The position numbers and the translations under genes were made by a program. This document shows positions 8,899 through 17,448 of a DNA stretch of 64,000 nucleotides, one piece after another. A model generated the notes under the pieces. That model did no database searches. It was not told where the DNA came from and saw nothing but the letters and a program-made list of their open reading frames with translations. How positions within the stretch are numbered: the stretch's first letter is position 1; every line of letters starts with the position of its first letter. Location: contig NZ_CP046128.1 in NCBI RefSeq assembly GCF_038738535.1, positions 2,914,001 to 2,978,000 of the forward strand, written 5' to 3'. Source of the stretch: Bacillus pumilus. Lineage in GTDB: Bacteria > Bacillota > Bacilli > Bacillales > Bacillaceae.

Positions 8899-9507
8899 AT
8901 GCCAAAAATCGTCGATCACCATAAACAAAAACAAAAAGTCGCTCAAGCTGCCATGAGAGTGATTAAACAGGATGGATTGGAAAACGCTTCTGTACGAAAA
9001 GTAGCGGTAGAAGCTGGCATTTCTGCGGGTTCTATGCGTCATTATTTCTCCACACAGCAGGAGCTATTTCTTTTCTCTATGACATTGATTCAGGAAAGAG
9101 TCAAAGAGCGGATGACAGGACTTCAGCTGAACGGTTCAACGGAAGAAAATGTCCTCACGTTATTGGAACAGGTTCTTCCACTTGATGAAGAACGAAGATT
9201 TGAAATGGAGGTGTGGCAGGCTTTTACGGTCAAGTCGCTGACTGAACCAGATTTACAGCCGCTCAATGCAAAGATGTATGACGAGCTTTTCCAAACGACC
9301 CAATATTGTTTAATGAAATTAAAAGAGGATGGGCTTTTGCTTGATCATATCGATCTTTTAGTCGAAACTGAGCGGCTTTATGCGGTCATCAATGGGCTTG
9401 CATTGAATGGAATCTTGCAGCCTCATCGTTTACCGCCTGAGCTCATACGCTCCGTGCTGCAGATGCACCTGCAATCCATCACCAAAAAAGACATGTCTCC
9501 CTCATGA
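8899..9507 (+). CDS. TetR/AcrR family transcriptional regulator
   Basis: A 202-residue repressor. The N-terminal helix-turn-helix (about residues 10-57) reads ASVRKVAVEAGISAGSMRHYFSTQQEL. The C-terminal ligand domain resembles the BetI/PksA-type TetR_C group. It probably controls itself and the divergent membrane protein through the palindromes at 8827-8868. No ribosome site precedes the ATG, and a TAAAAT -10-like box at 8886-8891 would place the transcript start almost at the ATG, so the mRNA may be leaderless. The inducer cannot be read from sequence. The stop lies inside a shared terminator hairpin. Confidence 0.88.
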   Translation: MPKIVDHHKQKQKVAQAAMRVIKQDGLENASVRKVAVEAGISAGSMRHYFSTQQELFLFSMTLIQERVKERMTGLQLNGSTEENVLTLLEQVLPLDEERRFEMEVWQAFTVKSLTEPDLQPLNAKMYDELFQTTQYCLMKLKEDGLLLDHIDLLVETERLYAVINGLALNGILQPHRLPPELIRSVLQMHLQSITKKDMSPS

Positions 9508-9525
9508 GGGAGCATGTCTTTTTTT
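9484..9525. terminator. Bidirectional terminator between the tetR gene and glnL
   Basis: GACATG and CTCCCTCATGAGGGAG with CATGTC form a long hairpin at 9490-9518. A T run lies on the right (9519-9525) and an A run on the left, serving both converging genes. Confidence 0.8.
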
Positions 9526-10456
9526 AATCTTCCATAAAAATACGTTTTGCTTCGTAGTAGAGCACCTGCACAAATTTCTTCACATTGATACGGGTGTGTT
9601 CTTCTCTCCCGCTCGTCTCTTTTGTTAATTCACTCATTTTCTTTCGCACGATGGTGAAATCAAAGAATTTAGATGCATAATTTTCAAAGGTCGGATGAGA
9701 AAAATCAGTTAACCCAAGTGATGCGATGTGTTTCAAAGATTGGTTGATCGCACGTCTTACCCGCTGTTCCGCTGCCTTCGCTTCTCTTGCAATGTCTGCT
9801 GATGTGTACGGCTCATTTAATTTATCCTCCGTGATTCCGGTAAAAATGACCTTTAAAGAAGGAAAAGAATCGTGATGATCGGTATGCAGCGCTACATACT
9901 GATCTGTGAAGAGAATCATATCTAATAAATCTTTAGACCCCTTCTCACCCACAATCCCAAGCTCTGCCAGCAAGAACTGACCTGCCTCTGCAAGACTTTT
10001 CCCCCGCTGCTTCGTTTTCGTCTGACCGCGCTGCTGAAACTGCATGACGGATTTGAGTGAGTGCTGAATGTTTTCAATTGAATGCTCTAAATGAAGACGT
10101 TCAATCATGAGATGGAGCACACTTAAGACCTCTACACGATTGATTGGCTTTGTCACATAATACTCAACACCAAGCGTATACGCCTGGCCGATTAATTCCT
10201 TTGTTTCTACCTGCGACAGCATTAAGTATTTCCCATGAAACTCATCCTTAATGGCTCGAATCGTTTCAAGACCGTCTCTTTCCGGCATCAATAGATCAAT
10301 ACATAAGATATCAATGTGCAAATCATTTAAGTAGCTTGCCGTTAACTCTGCGCCATCCTCTGCTTCCCCTGCGACAATGCCAAGCTCTTCATCTTCAATG
10401 AGCTGAGCCAGAGAAGAACGCACGGCTTCATCATCATCAACAATAAAAAATCTCAT
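9524..10456 (-). CDS. glnL: Response regulator GlnL-like (YcbB family)
   Basis: A 310-residue DNA-binding response regulator. The receiver domain occupies about residues 1-120, with the acidic pocket DDD at 7-9, the phospho-acceptor Asp54 in CIDLLMPERDG and the Lys in YYVTKPIN. The C-terminal part is the YcbB output domain (ARVRRAI-like helix-turn-helix within AKAAEQRVRRAINQSLKHIASLGL). Its ATG overlaps the kinase stop by ATGA. In B. subtilis GlnL activates glutaminase and glutamine transport. Here the cotranscribed partner and the neighbouring symporter and aspartase suggest control of dicarboxylate or aspartate use through the repeats at 14690-14715. Confidence 0.85.
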   Translation of the reverse strand: MRFFIVDDDEAVRSSLAQLIEDEELGIVAGEAEDGAELTASYLNDLHIDILCIDLLMPERDGLETIRAIKDEFHGKYLMLSQVETKELIGQAYTLGVEYYVTKPINRVEVLSVLHLMIERLHLEHSIENIQHSLKSVMQFQQRGQTKTKQRGKSLAEAGQFLLAELGIVGEKGSKDLLDMILFTDQYVALHTDHHDSFPSLKVIFTGITEDKLNEPYTSADIAREAKAAEQRVRRAINQSLKHIASLGLTDFSHPTFENYASKFFDFTIVRKKMSELTKETSGREEHTRINVKKFVQVLYYEAKRIFMED

Positions 10457-11769
10457 CTCCCAATCCCCTCTTTCCTACTGACTTGATCCACTGGTATCGT
10501 TAACGTGAAAATCGTTTGTTTATTTGGGATACTCTTCATCTCAACACTTCCGCCAAGCTTCTCCGCTGTATCCTTCACATAGGAAAGCCCGATACCGCTT
10601 GATGGATTCCCAGCCTGGTCGTATTTTAAAGTAAAACCGGGTTTAAAAATAACATGATGATTACGCTCTTTAATGCCAGGCCCGTTGTCACTGATTTGAA
10701 AGATCACCTGGTTCTCTTTCTGTGAAATAGAGAGTGACACCTCTCCATCCACTGGAATGGCTTCGACAGCATTGGAAACAATATTATTTAACAAAGATAG
10801 AATGGTATACACGTGATAGGCGGGATGCTGCCCATCTTCATCATAATGAAAGACAATGTTTTTTTTAAGAGATTCTGCGTAATTTTCATGGATACGAATC
10901 ACAAGCCCAGCAATATGGGCAGGACTTGCATAAGCCTGGAAATTTTCTTCATGAATCAGCTTTGATAATGCAGAAAAAATCCGCTGGTTATCCTTTTTGA
11001 TCTCATGTACCTCTCCTGCAATTTGCAGGGCTGTTTTTCCGAGCTTTTTCAAATCCAATGACTCCGCATCGTTTGCGTGGTGCAGGGATTGATACAATTG
11101 ATAGGATGTCGCTGTAATGTGCTCAGCATGTGCAAGTGTTTTATGAAAGTATGTAGATTCCGTGTAAAGGTTAGACAGAAGCATCAGCAGATGTTCCTTT
11201 TCCTTTTTCATCTGACGCTCTCTCGCCTGCTCTTCATATAATCGAATCATTGTATAACAAGCCAACACGAAAAAGCTTCTAAAAATCGCCAAAACAAATA
11301 GTTGAAACAGCGTCCGCATCGTTAAGATTTCATCAATGGTGCCACGAAGTGCAATCATTTCAACAACGCTCGCACACAGTTCCATGATGATGCCTGTCGC
11401 ACCAATGAGCCAAGGCTGATCGCGGAAACGTCTGACCTGTAATAAATAAAAGAGCGTGCCATAGACGACATAATAAAGAAGGGAAGGAAATCTTAATGAA
11501 ACCGCCTCTTCCAGCGGAAGATGACCTGTGACGGCTGTATCAAGAAGCACGCGAAACGCAAAAACAGATACCCCTGCAATAATACCGCTTGCCCATGCCG
11601 GGAATTTTTTCATTTGAAGCAGGATAAAGAAAAAGACAACGGTTCCAAAACTGACCCGAAAGCTGTCCTCAAATGGATAAAATTTGAACTCTCCGCCAAT
11701 CGGTGTCAGTACAATGAGCAACACAATTAAATAAGGCTCTGTATTCAGCCATTTTTTCAGTAGATTCAA
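10453..11769 (-). CDS. glnK: Sensor histidine kinase GlnK-like
   Basis: A 438-residue membrane sensor kinase. About six N-terminal hydrophobic helices (residues 13-190) are followed by a cytoplasmic coiled segment and a HATPase_c domain, with the N box LLNNIVSNAVEAI, the G1 box DNGPGI and SSGIGLSYVKD. The phospho-acceptor His region is the SpoOB/DcuS-like type, not a classical HisKA. It partners the overlapping GlnL-like regulator. The start is TTG at 11769, with AGGGATGTG about seven bases upstream. Assignment to GlnK rests on its regulator; it could be a paralogue with a different ligand such as aspartate or glutamate. Confidence 0.8.
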   Translation of the reverse strand: MNLLKKWLNTEPYLIVLLIVLTPIGGEFKFYPFEDSFRVSFGTVVFFFILLQMKKFPAWASGIIAGVSVFAFRVLLDTAVTGHLPLEEAVSLRFPSLLYYVVYGTLFYLLQVRRFRDQPWLIGATGIIMELCASVVEMIALRGTIDEILTMRTLFQLFVLAIFRSFFVLACYTMIRLYEEQARERQMKKEKEHLLMLLSNLYTESTYFHKTLAHAEHITATSYQLYQSLHHANDAESLDLKKLGKTALQIAGEVHEIKKDNQRIFSALSKLIHEENFQAYASPAHIAGLVIRIHENYAESLKKNIVFHYDEDGQHPAYHVYTILSLLNNIVSNAVEAIPVDGEVSLSISQKENQVIFQISDNGPGIKERNHHVIFKPGFTLKYDQAGNPSSGIGLSYVKDTAEKLGGSVEMKSIPNKQTIFTLTIPVDQVSRKEGIGR

Positions 11770-11834
11770 ACGCAGTCACATCCCTAATAATTGACGATAG
11801 TATACTATGTGAGCTTGAGAAAAACAAACATCCA

Positions 11835-11872
11835 TGAAAAAGCGCACACCGGAACTTTGTCGGTGTGCGCTT
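11835..11872 (-). terminator. Terminator after aspartase
   Basis: AAGCGCACACCG (11840-11851) pairs perfectly with CGGTGTGCGCTT (11861-11872), with A residues at 11835-11839 giving the minus-strand T run. It separates aspA from the glnKL transcript. Confidence 0.85.
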
Positions 11873-11885
11873 CTCATGATGCCGC

Positions 11886-13331
11886 TTAATCTTCTAAACG
11901 ATCCTTTTCTAAAAGTGATGCGCCAGCAATACCTGGTTTGGTCATTTCAAAAGGATTCAAGATGACGTCAAGCTCTTCTTCTGTTAACACATCATTTTGC
12001 AGACAAAGCTCACGTACAGATGCGCCTGTAAGAATCGCTTCTCTTGCAATTCGTGCAGCAGCTTCATAACCAATATGCGGATTCACCGCTGTCATGACAC
12101 CAGCACTTTTTTCTACATATTCTTTTAATCTCGTTTCATCTGCTTTTAGATCACGCAGGCAGTTGTCCATGAAGGACTCAAACACATTTTTCATCATGCT
12201 GAGAGATTGTAGTAAGTTGAATATTAAAACTGGTTCCATGACGTTCAGTTCAAGCTGACCAGCCTCTGATGCAAGACAGATCGTGTGGTCATTTCCGATG
12301 ACTTGGAATGCCACTTGGTTCATGACCTCAGGCATCACTGGGTTGACTTTCCCTGGCATGATGGATGAACCTGGCTGTCTCGGCGGCAAGTGAAGCTCAC
12401 CAAAACCTGCTCTTGGCCCTGAAGCCATCAAACGAATATCGTTCGCCATTTTGGACATATTCATCATACATACTTTAAGTGCAGCAGATACTTCTGTATA
12501 AGCATCCGTATTTTGCGTGGCATCTACTAAGTCTTCAGCTCCAACTAACGGTAATCCGCTAATGTCAGATAGATAGCCTACCACCTGACGAATATATTTA
12601 GGATCAGCATTCAATCCAGTTCCGACTGCTGTTGCTCCCATATTGACTTCATATAAATGCTGTCTAGACTGCTTGATACGTTTAATATCACGAGCAAGAA
12701 CCTTTGCATAAGCACTAAACTCCTGACCAAGTCTGATTGGAACAGCGTCCTGAAGATGCGTACGTCCCATTTTGATCACATGATCGAATTCCTGCGCTTT
12801 TTCCGTCATGACTTGATGCATGTTTTCCATCGTATAAAGTAGTTTTTCAATCATATTCAATGTTGAAATATGAATCGCTGTTGGGAAAACGTCGTTTGTT
12901 GACTGCGACATGTTCACATGCGTGTTTGGACTTAGCTCAGTATAAGCGCCTTTTTCCTTTCCTAGTAGTTCAAGCGCTCTATTTGCAATGACTTCATTGG
13001 CATTCATATTCATTGAAGTGCCAGCCCCGCCTTGAATTGGATCGACAATAAATTGATTGTTCCATTTTCCTTCAATAACCTCATCTGCGGCTTGAACAAT
13101 TTTTTCTCCAAGACCAGAATATAGTCGTTGTGTATCCATATTTGCAAGTGCGGCTGCCTTTTTGACAATCCCTAATGCTTTGATGAGTTCCTCATGAACA
13201 TGGTAGCCAGTAATTGGAAAGTTCTCTACTGCACGTAATGTTTGAATTCCATAATACGCTTGAGTGTCTACTTCCTTTTCACCTAGAAAGTCTCGTTCGA
13301 TTCGAACTTGCTTGTCCTGTAGCTTCGTCAT
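11886..13331 (-). CDS. aspA: Aspartate ammonia-lyase (aspartase)
   Basis: A 481-residue cytoplasmic lyase that splits L-aspartate into fumarate and ammonia. The fumarase/aspartase superfamily signature GSSIMPGKVNP is present at about residue 327, with TNDVFPTA and GRTHLQDAVP as the other conserved substrate-site loops. Length matches B. subtilis AnsB (475). It follows the symporter by 16 bp in one operon, which pairs uptake of aspartate with its breakdown. AAGGAGA lies nine bases before the ATG. A fumarase assignment is less likely given the aspartase-type spacing and neighbours. Confidence 0.93.
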   Translation of the reverse strand: MTKLQDKQVRIERDFLGEKEVDTQAYYGIQTLRAVENFPITGYHVHEELIKALGIVKKAAALANMDTQRLYSGLGEKIVQAADEVIEGKWNNQFIVDPIQGGAGTSMNMNANEVIANRALELLGKEKGAYTELSPNTHVNMSQSTNDVFPTAIHISTLNMIEKLLYTMENMHQVMTEKAQEFDHVIKMGRTHLQDAVPIRLGQEFSAYAKVLARDIKRIKQSRQHLYEVNMGATAVGTGLNADPKYIRQVVGYLSDISGLPLVGAEDLVDATQNTDAYTEVSAALKVCMMNMSKMANDIRLMASGPRAGFGELHLPPRQPGSSIMPGKVNPVMPEVMNQVAFQVIGNDHTICLASEAGQLELNVMEPVLIFNLLQSLSMMKNVFESFMDNCLRDLKADETRLKEYVEKSAGVMTAVNPHIGYEAAARIAREAILTGASVRELCLQNDVLTEEELDVILNPFEMTKPGIAGASLLEKDRLED

Positions 13332-13347
13332 TTGAAAAGATCTCCTT

Positions 13348-14625
13348 TTACGCTGCTTTTGTTTGTTGTTTTAATTCCTCAATATACTTCTTCGATTTCT
13401 CTTGATCAAAAACTTTTTCCCACTTAGACATGACAATGGCGGCAAGTGAGTTACCAAATACGTTAACAGTTGTACGAACCATGTCAAGTATACGGTCGAT
13501 CCCAACGATGAAGGCAAGTCCTTCAAGCGGCAGTCCCATTGCACCAAGTGTTGTGATGACAACAACGATTGATGCACCTGGTACACCAGCCATTCCTTTA
13601 GATGTCAGCATCAAGATTAATAGTAACGTAATTTGCTCATAGATGGAAAGCGGCATGCCGTACATTTGTGCAACAAATATGGCGGCAATGGATTGATAGA
13701 TGGCACTTCCATCTAGGTTAAAGGTGTAGCCTGTTGGGATAACGAACGACGTGATCGCTTTCGGGCAGCCGAACTTCTCCATTTTATCCATAAGTCTAGG
13801 CAGTACAGCTTCTGAACTTGCTGTTGAGAATGCAAGAATGATTTCTTCTTTTAGCACTCTAAATAGTGTAAAGACGCTTGTTCCAGCTAATTTTGCGATA
13901 ATGCCAAGTACGACAATAACGAAGAATGCCATTGTACCGTAAACGACAAGTACCAGTTTACCTAGCGGGAGAAGCGCTCCGACCCCGAATTTGATCACCG
14001 TCACACTGATGAGCGCGAATACACCAAATGGTGCAAACTTCATCACTTTATTGGTCACCCAGAACATGGCTTCGAGTATACCCTCAAAGAATCCTAATAC
14101 TGGTTTCCCTTTGTCTCCTACTGCCGCAATTCCTAATCCGAATAAGACTGTAAAGAAGATCGTTGGTAATAGATCACCTTCTGCAATGGATTGGAAAACG
14201 TTTGTTGGCACTAGATGCACAATGGTTTCAGAGAAACTCGCTTTTTCGGAAGAAGCTTTCGATGTCTCTTCATATTTAGAGATATCGCCTTTTTCCATGT
14301 TGCTCATGTCAATTCCTGTACCAGGATGGAAGACGTTTGCTGCAAGCAGTCCCACTGCTAATGCAATCGTTGTCACAATTTCGAAGTAAAGAATGGTTTT
14401 TCCGCCGAGTCTTCCGATGGTTTTCATATCCCCTACACCAGCTACTGCTACAATCAACGCAGCAATAACAATTGGAAGAACGATCATTTTAATTAAATGG
14501 ATGAATATATCGCCAATCGGCGTTAACACATTAATAACGGTTTCATTTTGATAAAACAGCGCTCCCACGATAACACCCAGAACAAGTGCAATGAGTATTT
14601 GAGAAGCTAACCCTAACTTTTTCAT
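13348..14625 (-). CDS. Dicarboxylate/amino acid:cation symporter (GltP/DctP-type)
   Basis: A 425-residue membrane symporter of the DAACS family, which imports glutamate, aspartate or C4-dicarboxylates with H+ or Na+. Diagnostic elements are the serine-rich re-entrant loop AFSTASSEAVLPRLMDK, the helix FNLDGSAIYQ, and TSKGMAGVPGASIVV with the following NxxR region near VGIDRILDMVRT. It is first in an operon with aspartase, so aspartate is a plausible substrate. GGGGG lies seven bases before the ATG. Upstream lie a cre-like site and three GlnL-type repeats. Confidence 0.9.
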   Translation of the reverse strand: MKKLGLASQILIALVLGVIVGALFYQNETVINVLTPIGDIFIHLIKMIVLPIVIAALIVAVAGVGDMKTIGRLGGKTILYFEIVTTIALAVGLLAANVFHPGTGIDMSNMEKGDISKYEETSKASSEKASFSETIVHLVPTNVFQSIAEGDLLPTIFFTVLFGLGIAAVGDKGKPVLGFFEGILEAMFWVTNKVMKFAPFGVFALISVTVIKFGVGALLPLGKLVLVVYGTMAFFVIVVLGIIAKLAGTSVFTLFRVLKEEIILAFSTASSEAVLPRLMDKMEKFGCPKAITSFVIPTGYTFNLDGSAIYQSIAAIFVAQMYGMPLSIYEQITLLLILMLTSKGMAGVPGASIVVVITTLGAMGLPLEGLAFIVGIDRILDMVRTTVNVFGNSLAAIVMSKWEKVFDQEKSKKYIEELKQQTKAA

Positions 14626-14643
14626 ACGTGAACCCCCTTTTTT

Positions 14644-14657
14644 TGATAACGCTTTCT
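14644..14657 (-). promoter_or_regulatory. Candidate cre (CcpA) site before the symporter operon
   Basis: On the minus strand AGAAAGCGTTATCA fits the catabolite-responsive element pattern WGAAARCGYTWWCA. It lies 19 bp before the symporter start, a position that would favour carbon catabolite repression. Confidence 0.5.
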
Positions 14658-14689
14658 TTGTTGCTTAATCGCATCTTAACGATGAACCT

Positions 14690-14715
14690 ACAAAAAACGA
14701 CAAAAAGGAACAAAA
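14690..14715 (-). promoter_or_regulatory. Three direct TTTTGT repeats, candidate GlnL-type operator
   Basis: On the minus strand TTTTGT occurs three times at an exact 10-bp period (14710-14715, 14700-14705, 14690-14695), each pair separated by four bases. B. subtilis GlnL binds direct TTTTGT-N4-TTTTGT type repeats, so this is a likely activator site for the symporter-aspA operon. Confidence 0.65.
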
Positions 14716-14772
14716 AGAAGTGAATTTTTTATGAAAAATCTTTTAAAAGGTGGGTTTTTCCACAAAATTGTT

Positions 14773-14800
14773 AAAAAAAGACTTCGCTTTTGGCGAAGTC
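14773..14800 (-). terminator. Terminator of the copZA operon
   Basis: GACTTCGC (14780-14787) pairs with GCGAAGTC (14793-14800), with a minus-strand T run at 14773-14779, immediately after the 44-residue peptide gene. Confidence 0.85.
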
Positions 14801-14935
14801 TCAATGATCTTGCATATGTTCACTTGGCGGTTCTTGCTTTGGATAAAATTCATCATACATAGCATATCCAATAAGAACAAGAGCAACATAGAACAATGCA
14901 CTAATCGTCCAAATCCATTTGACATTCAGCTTCAT
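14801..14935 (-). CDS. 44-residue single-pass membrane peptide coupled to copA
   Basis: A small gene encoding 44 residues. A basic start (MKLNVKW) is followed by one hydrophobic helix (about residues 8-25, IWTISALFYVALVLIGYAM) and an acidic, Pro- and His-containing tail (PKQEPPSEHMQDH). Its ATG overlaps the copA stop as ATGA, and a strong terminator follows, so it is the last gene of the copper operon and is translated in step with CopA. I do not recognise the family. The tail has one Met and two His residues, which might touch copper, but that is speculation. A membrane partner of CopA is the simplest idea. Confidence 0.7.
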   Translation of the reverse strand: MKLNVKWIWTISALFYVALVLIGYAMYDEFYPKQEPPSEHMQDH

Positions 14936-17367
14936 TGTGCCACTCCCTCTCTAACCGGTTTCAAACGCTGCAAACTGAGCGCATTCAATACAACCGACAC
15001 GGAGCTAAAGGCCATTGCTGCTCCTGCAAGCCATGGCGCAAGAAGACCAAAAGCAGCTATCGGTATCCCAATGCAGTTATAAGCAAGCGCCCAAAATAGA
15101 TTTTGCTTGATGTTTCTCATTGTTTTTTTACTAAATTCAAGCGCATCTGCAATGGCATGGAGGTCTCCTGTCATGAGCGTGATATCTGCTGCTTCCATGG
15201 CAACATCTGTCCCTGTTCCAACTGCCATCCCAATATTCGCTGTCGCAAGAGCCGGGGCATCATTGATGCCATCTCCGACCATGGCGACTTTCTTTCCTTG
15301 TTCCTGAAGCGCCGCAATGTGAGCAGCCTTTTCCTCAGGCAGGACTTCCGCAATGACATGATCAATGCCCGCCTGTTTCGCAATCGCGTCTGCCGTCAGC
15401 TTGTTATCACCTGTCATCATCACAACGTGAATCCCTTGCTCTTTCAGACGCTTGATAGCTTGAGGTGAGGATGATTTGATCGTATCTGCCACTGCGACAA
15501 TGCCGGCGACTTCGCCGTCAATCGCGACAAGCATAGCTGTTTTCCCTTGCTGCTCCAGTAGTGTGACGGATGCTTCGACTTGATCATATGGGATATGATG
15601 TTTCTGTAATAGCTTACGCGTTCCAATCAAAAGCTTGTGTCCTGCGGCCTTTGCTTCAATTCCATGGCCTGGGTCTGCTTGGAAGGCTTCGATCTCGACC
15701 GCTTCAAGACCTTGTTCCTTCATTCCGTCTGTGATCGCTCTGGCAAGCGGGTGTTCCGACTGCTGTTCTGCCGATCCTGCTAGCTGAAGCAGCGTATCTT
15801 CTGTCCAATTGTCAGATACCATCACATCTGTCAGACTCGGCTCCCCTTTTGTCACAGTCCCTGTTTTATCTAAAACCACCGTGTCAAGTGATTGGGTCAC
15901 TTCTAAATGCTCCCCGCCTTTAAACAAAATGCCTGATTCAGCTGCACGGCCGCTGCCAGCCATTATAGAGGTTGGTGTGGCAAGACCGAGCGCACACGGA
16001 CATGCGATGACGATGACTGCGATAAACGTTTCAAGGGCTGACGTCACATTTCCTGGGTCAATAAGGAAAAACCATATCAGGAACGTGAGCACAGCAATTC
16101 CTACAACGATAGGAACAAATATCCCTGATATTTGATCTGCCATCCTTTGAATCGGTGCTTTTGAGCCCTGTGCTTGTTCTACGACTCTGATAATCTGTGA
16201 AAGGGCGGTCTCTTTCCCAACCTTTGTCGCTTTCACTTTCACAAACCCATTTTTATTGATGGTTGCCCCGATGACCGCATCACCAGCCGTTTTATCAACA
16301 GGCAGACTTTCTCCCGTAATCATGGACTCATCAATTGCGGTTGTTCCCTCCACGATCTCTCCATCTACCGGCACTTTCTCACCCGGTTTGACAAACACAA
16401 GATCATTCACTTTTACTTCGGAAATAGGCACGGTCATCTCTTTTCCATCTCGCTCGATGACCGCTTCTTTCGCTTGTAGGCCCATCAGCTTTTGAATCGC
16501 TTCTGATGATCTCCCTTTTGCTCTTGCTTCCATTAATTTTCCGAGCACGATCAACGTAATAAGCACAGCACTTGTTTCATAATAGAGGGCTGCCTCACGT
16601 GTGCCTTGAACCGCTGACTGAATGCTTTCGTATAAACTATAGAAAAACGCAGCTGATGTCCCAAGTGCGACAAGAACATCCATGTTGGCACTTTTATTAC
16701 GTAAAGCTTTATATGCTCCTACATAGAAGGGCCAGCCGACAATGAACTGAACCGGCGCTGCTAAAGCCAGCTGAACCCATGGATTCATGAACGCTTCTGG
16801 CAGCCAAATAAAAGACGTGAAGGAAAAATGGCTGACCATTGCCCAAAGAAGCGGCAGTGACAGGATCATTGAAAATAAAAAGCGTGCCGTCTGCTTCTCT
16901 ATTGCTGCTTGGCGATGATCTTTCTTTCCTTCTTCTGCTTCGTCTGCAGCTGGTTCAATTAAAGAATATCCAATGGACTGAACCGCCTCCTTTATATCAC
17001 TTGTAGACGTTTGGCCAGGGTGATACGTGACCTGAAGTGTCTCAAGCGCAAAGTTCACAGATCCGTGATCAACACCATCCATCCGGTTAATTTTTTTCTC
17101 GATTCGGTTGGCACAAGCCGCACACGTCATTCCCTCTATATCAAACTCTGCTTGCTCCATCACCACACCGTAGCCAAAGGATTGAATTTTTTGCTTCAGA
17201 TCATCTGGTGTTAGTTGTTCTGTTTCATACACAATATGAGATGTTTCCAGCGCCAAATTCACATTGGCATCCTCCACACCTTCCAGCCTGTTCAATCCCT
17301 TTTCGATGCGGCCTGCACAGGCAGCACAGGTCATCCCCGTAATTTGAAAGTCGATTTCCTTTTTCAT
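14932..17367 (-). CDS. copA: Copper-exporting P1B-type ATPase CopA
   Basis: An 811-residue Cu(I) exporter. Two N-terminal HMA domains each carry GMTCAACA (about residues 10 and 78). The membrane part has the CPC motif ACPCALGLATP, then DKTGT, SEHPLA, GDGINDAPAL, and the Cu(I)-type M-x-x-S-S in AMAFSSVSVVLNAL. B. subtilis CopA has 803 residues. The start is set at the ATG at 17367, behind GAGGTGAG; a longer frame begins 27 codons upstream but would cross the hairpin and operator at 17385-17441. It receives copper from CopZ and is derepressed when CsoR binds Cu(I). Confidence 0.96.
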   Translation of the reverse strand: MKKEIDFQITGMTCAACAGRIEKGLNRLEGVEDANVNLALETSHIVYETEQLTPDDLKQKIQSFGYGVVMEQAEFDIEGMTCAACANRIEKKINRMDGVDHGSVNFALETLQVTYHPGQTSTSDIKEAVQSIGYSLIEPAADEAEEGKKDHRQAAIEKQTARFLFSMILSLPLLWAMVSHFSFTSFIWLPEAFMNPWVQLALAAPVQFIVGWPFYVGAYKALRNKSANMDVLVALGTSAAFFYSLYESIQSAVQGTREAALYYETSAVLITLIVLGKLMEARAKGRSSEAIQKLMGLQAKEAVIERDGKEMTVPISEVKVNDLVFVKPGEKVPVDGEIVEGTTAIDESMITGESLPVDKTAGDAVIGATINKNGFVKVKATKVGKETALSQIIRVVEQAQGSKAPIQRMADQISGIFVPIVVGIAVLTFLIWFFLIDPGNVTSALETFIAVIVIACPCALGLATPTSIMAGSGRAAESGILFKGGEHLEVTQSLDTVVLDKTGTVTKGEPSLTDVMVSDNWTEDTLLQLAGSAEQQSEHPLARAITDGMKEQGLEAVEIEAFQADPGHGIEAKAAGHKLLIGTRKLLQKHHIPYDQVEASVTLLEQQGKTAMLVAIDGEVAGIVAVADTIKSSSPQAIKRLKEQGIHVVMMTGDNKLTADAIAKQAGIDHVIAEVLPEEKAAHIAALQEQGKKVAMVGDGINDAPALATANIGMAVGTGTDVAMEAADITLMTGDLHAIADALEFSKKTMRNIKQNLFWALAYNCIGIPIAAFGLLAPWLAGAAMAFSSVSVVLNALSLQRLKPVREGVAQ

Positions 17368-17384
17368 TGATCTCACCTCTCCAC

Positions 17385-17401
17385 ATACTCCATAGGGGTA
17401 T
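17385..17401. promoter_or_regulatory. Second CsoR-like palindrome, between copZ and copA
   Basis: ATACTCCATAGGGGTAT is a 17-bp near-palindrome (one mismatch between arms) of the same length and edge bases as the CsoR operator at 17694-17710. It lies 18 bp before the copA start. Confidence 0.45.
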
Positions 17402-17410
17402 CTTTTTTTG

Positions 17411-17441
17411 AAAAAAATACGCGCTGACACATGCAGCACGT
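17411..17441 (-). terminator. Terminator-like hairpin between copZ and copA
   Basis: ACGTGCTG and CAGCGCGT form an 8-bp stem (one G-T pair) at 17419-17441, followed on the minus strand by a T run at 17411-17417. It starts just after the copZ stop and may reduce read-through so that CopZ is made in excess over CopA. Confidence 0.6.
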
Positions 17442-17448
17442 ATATCAT

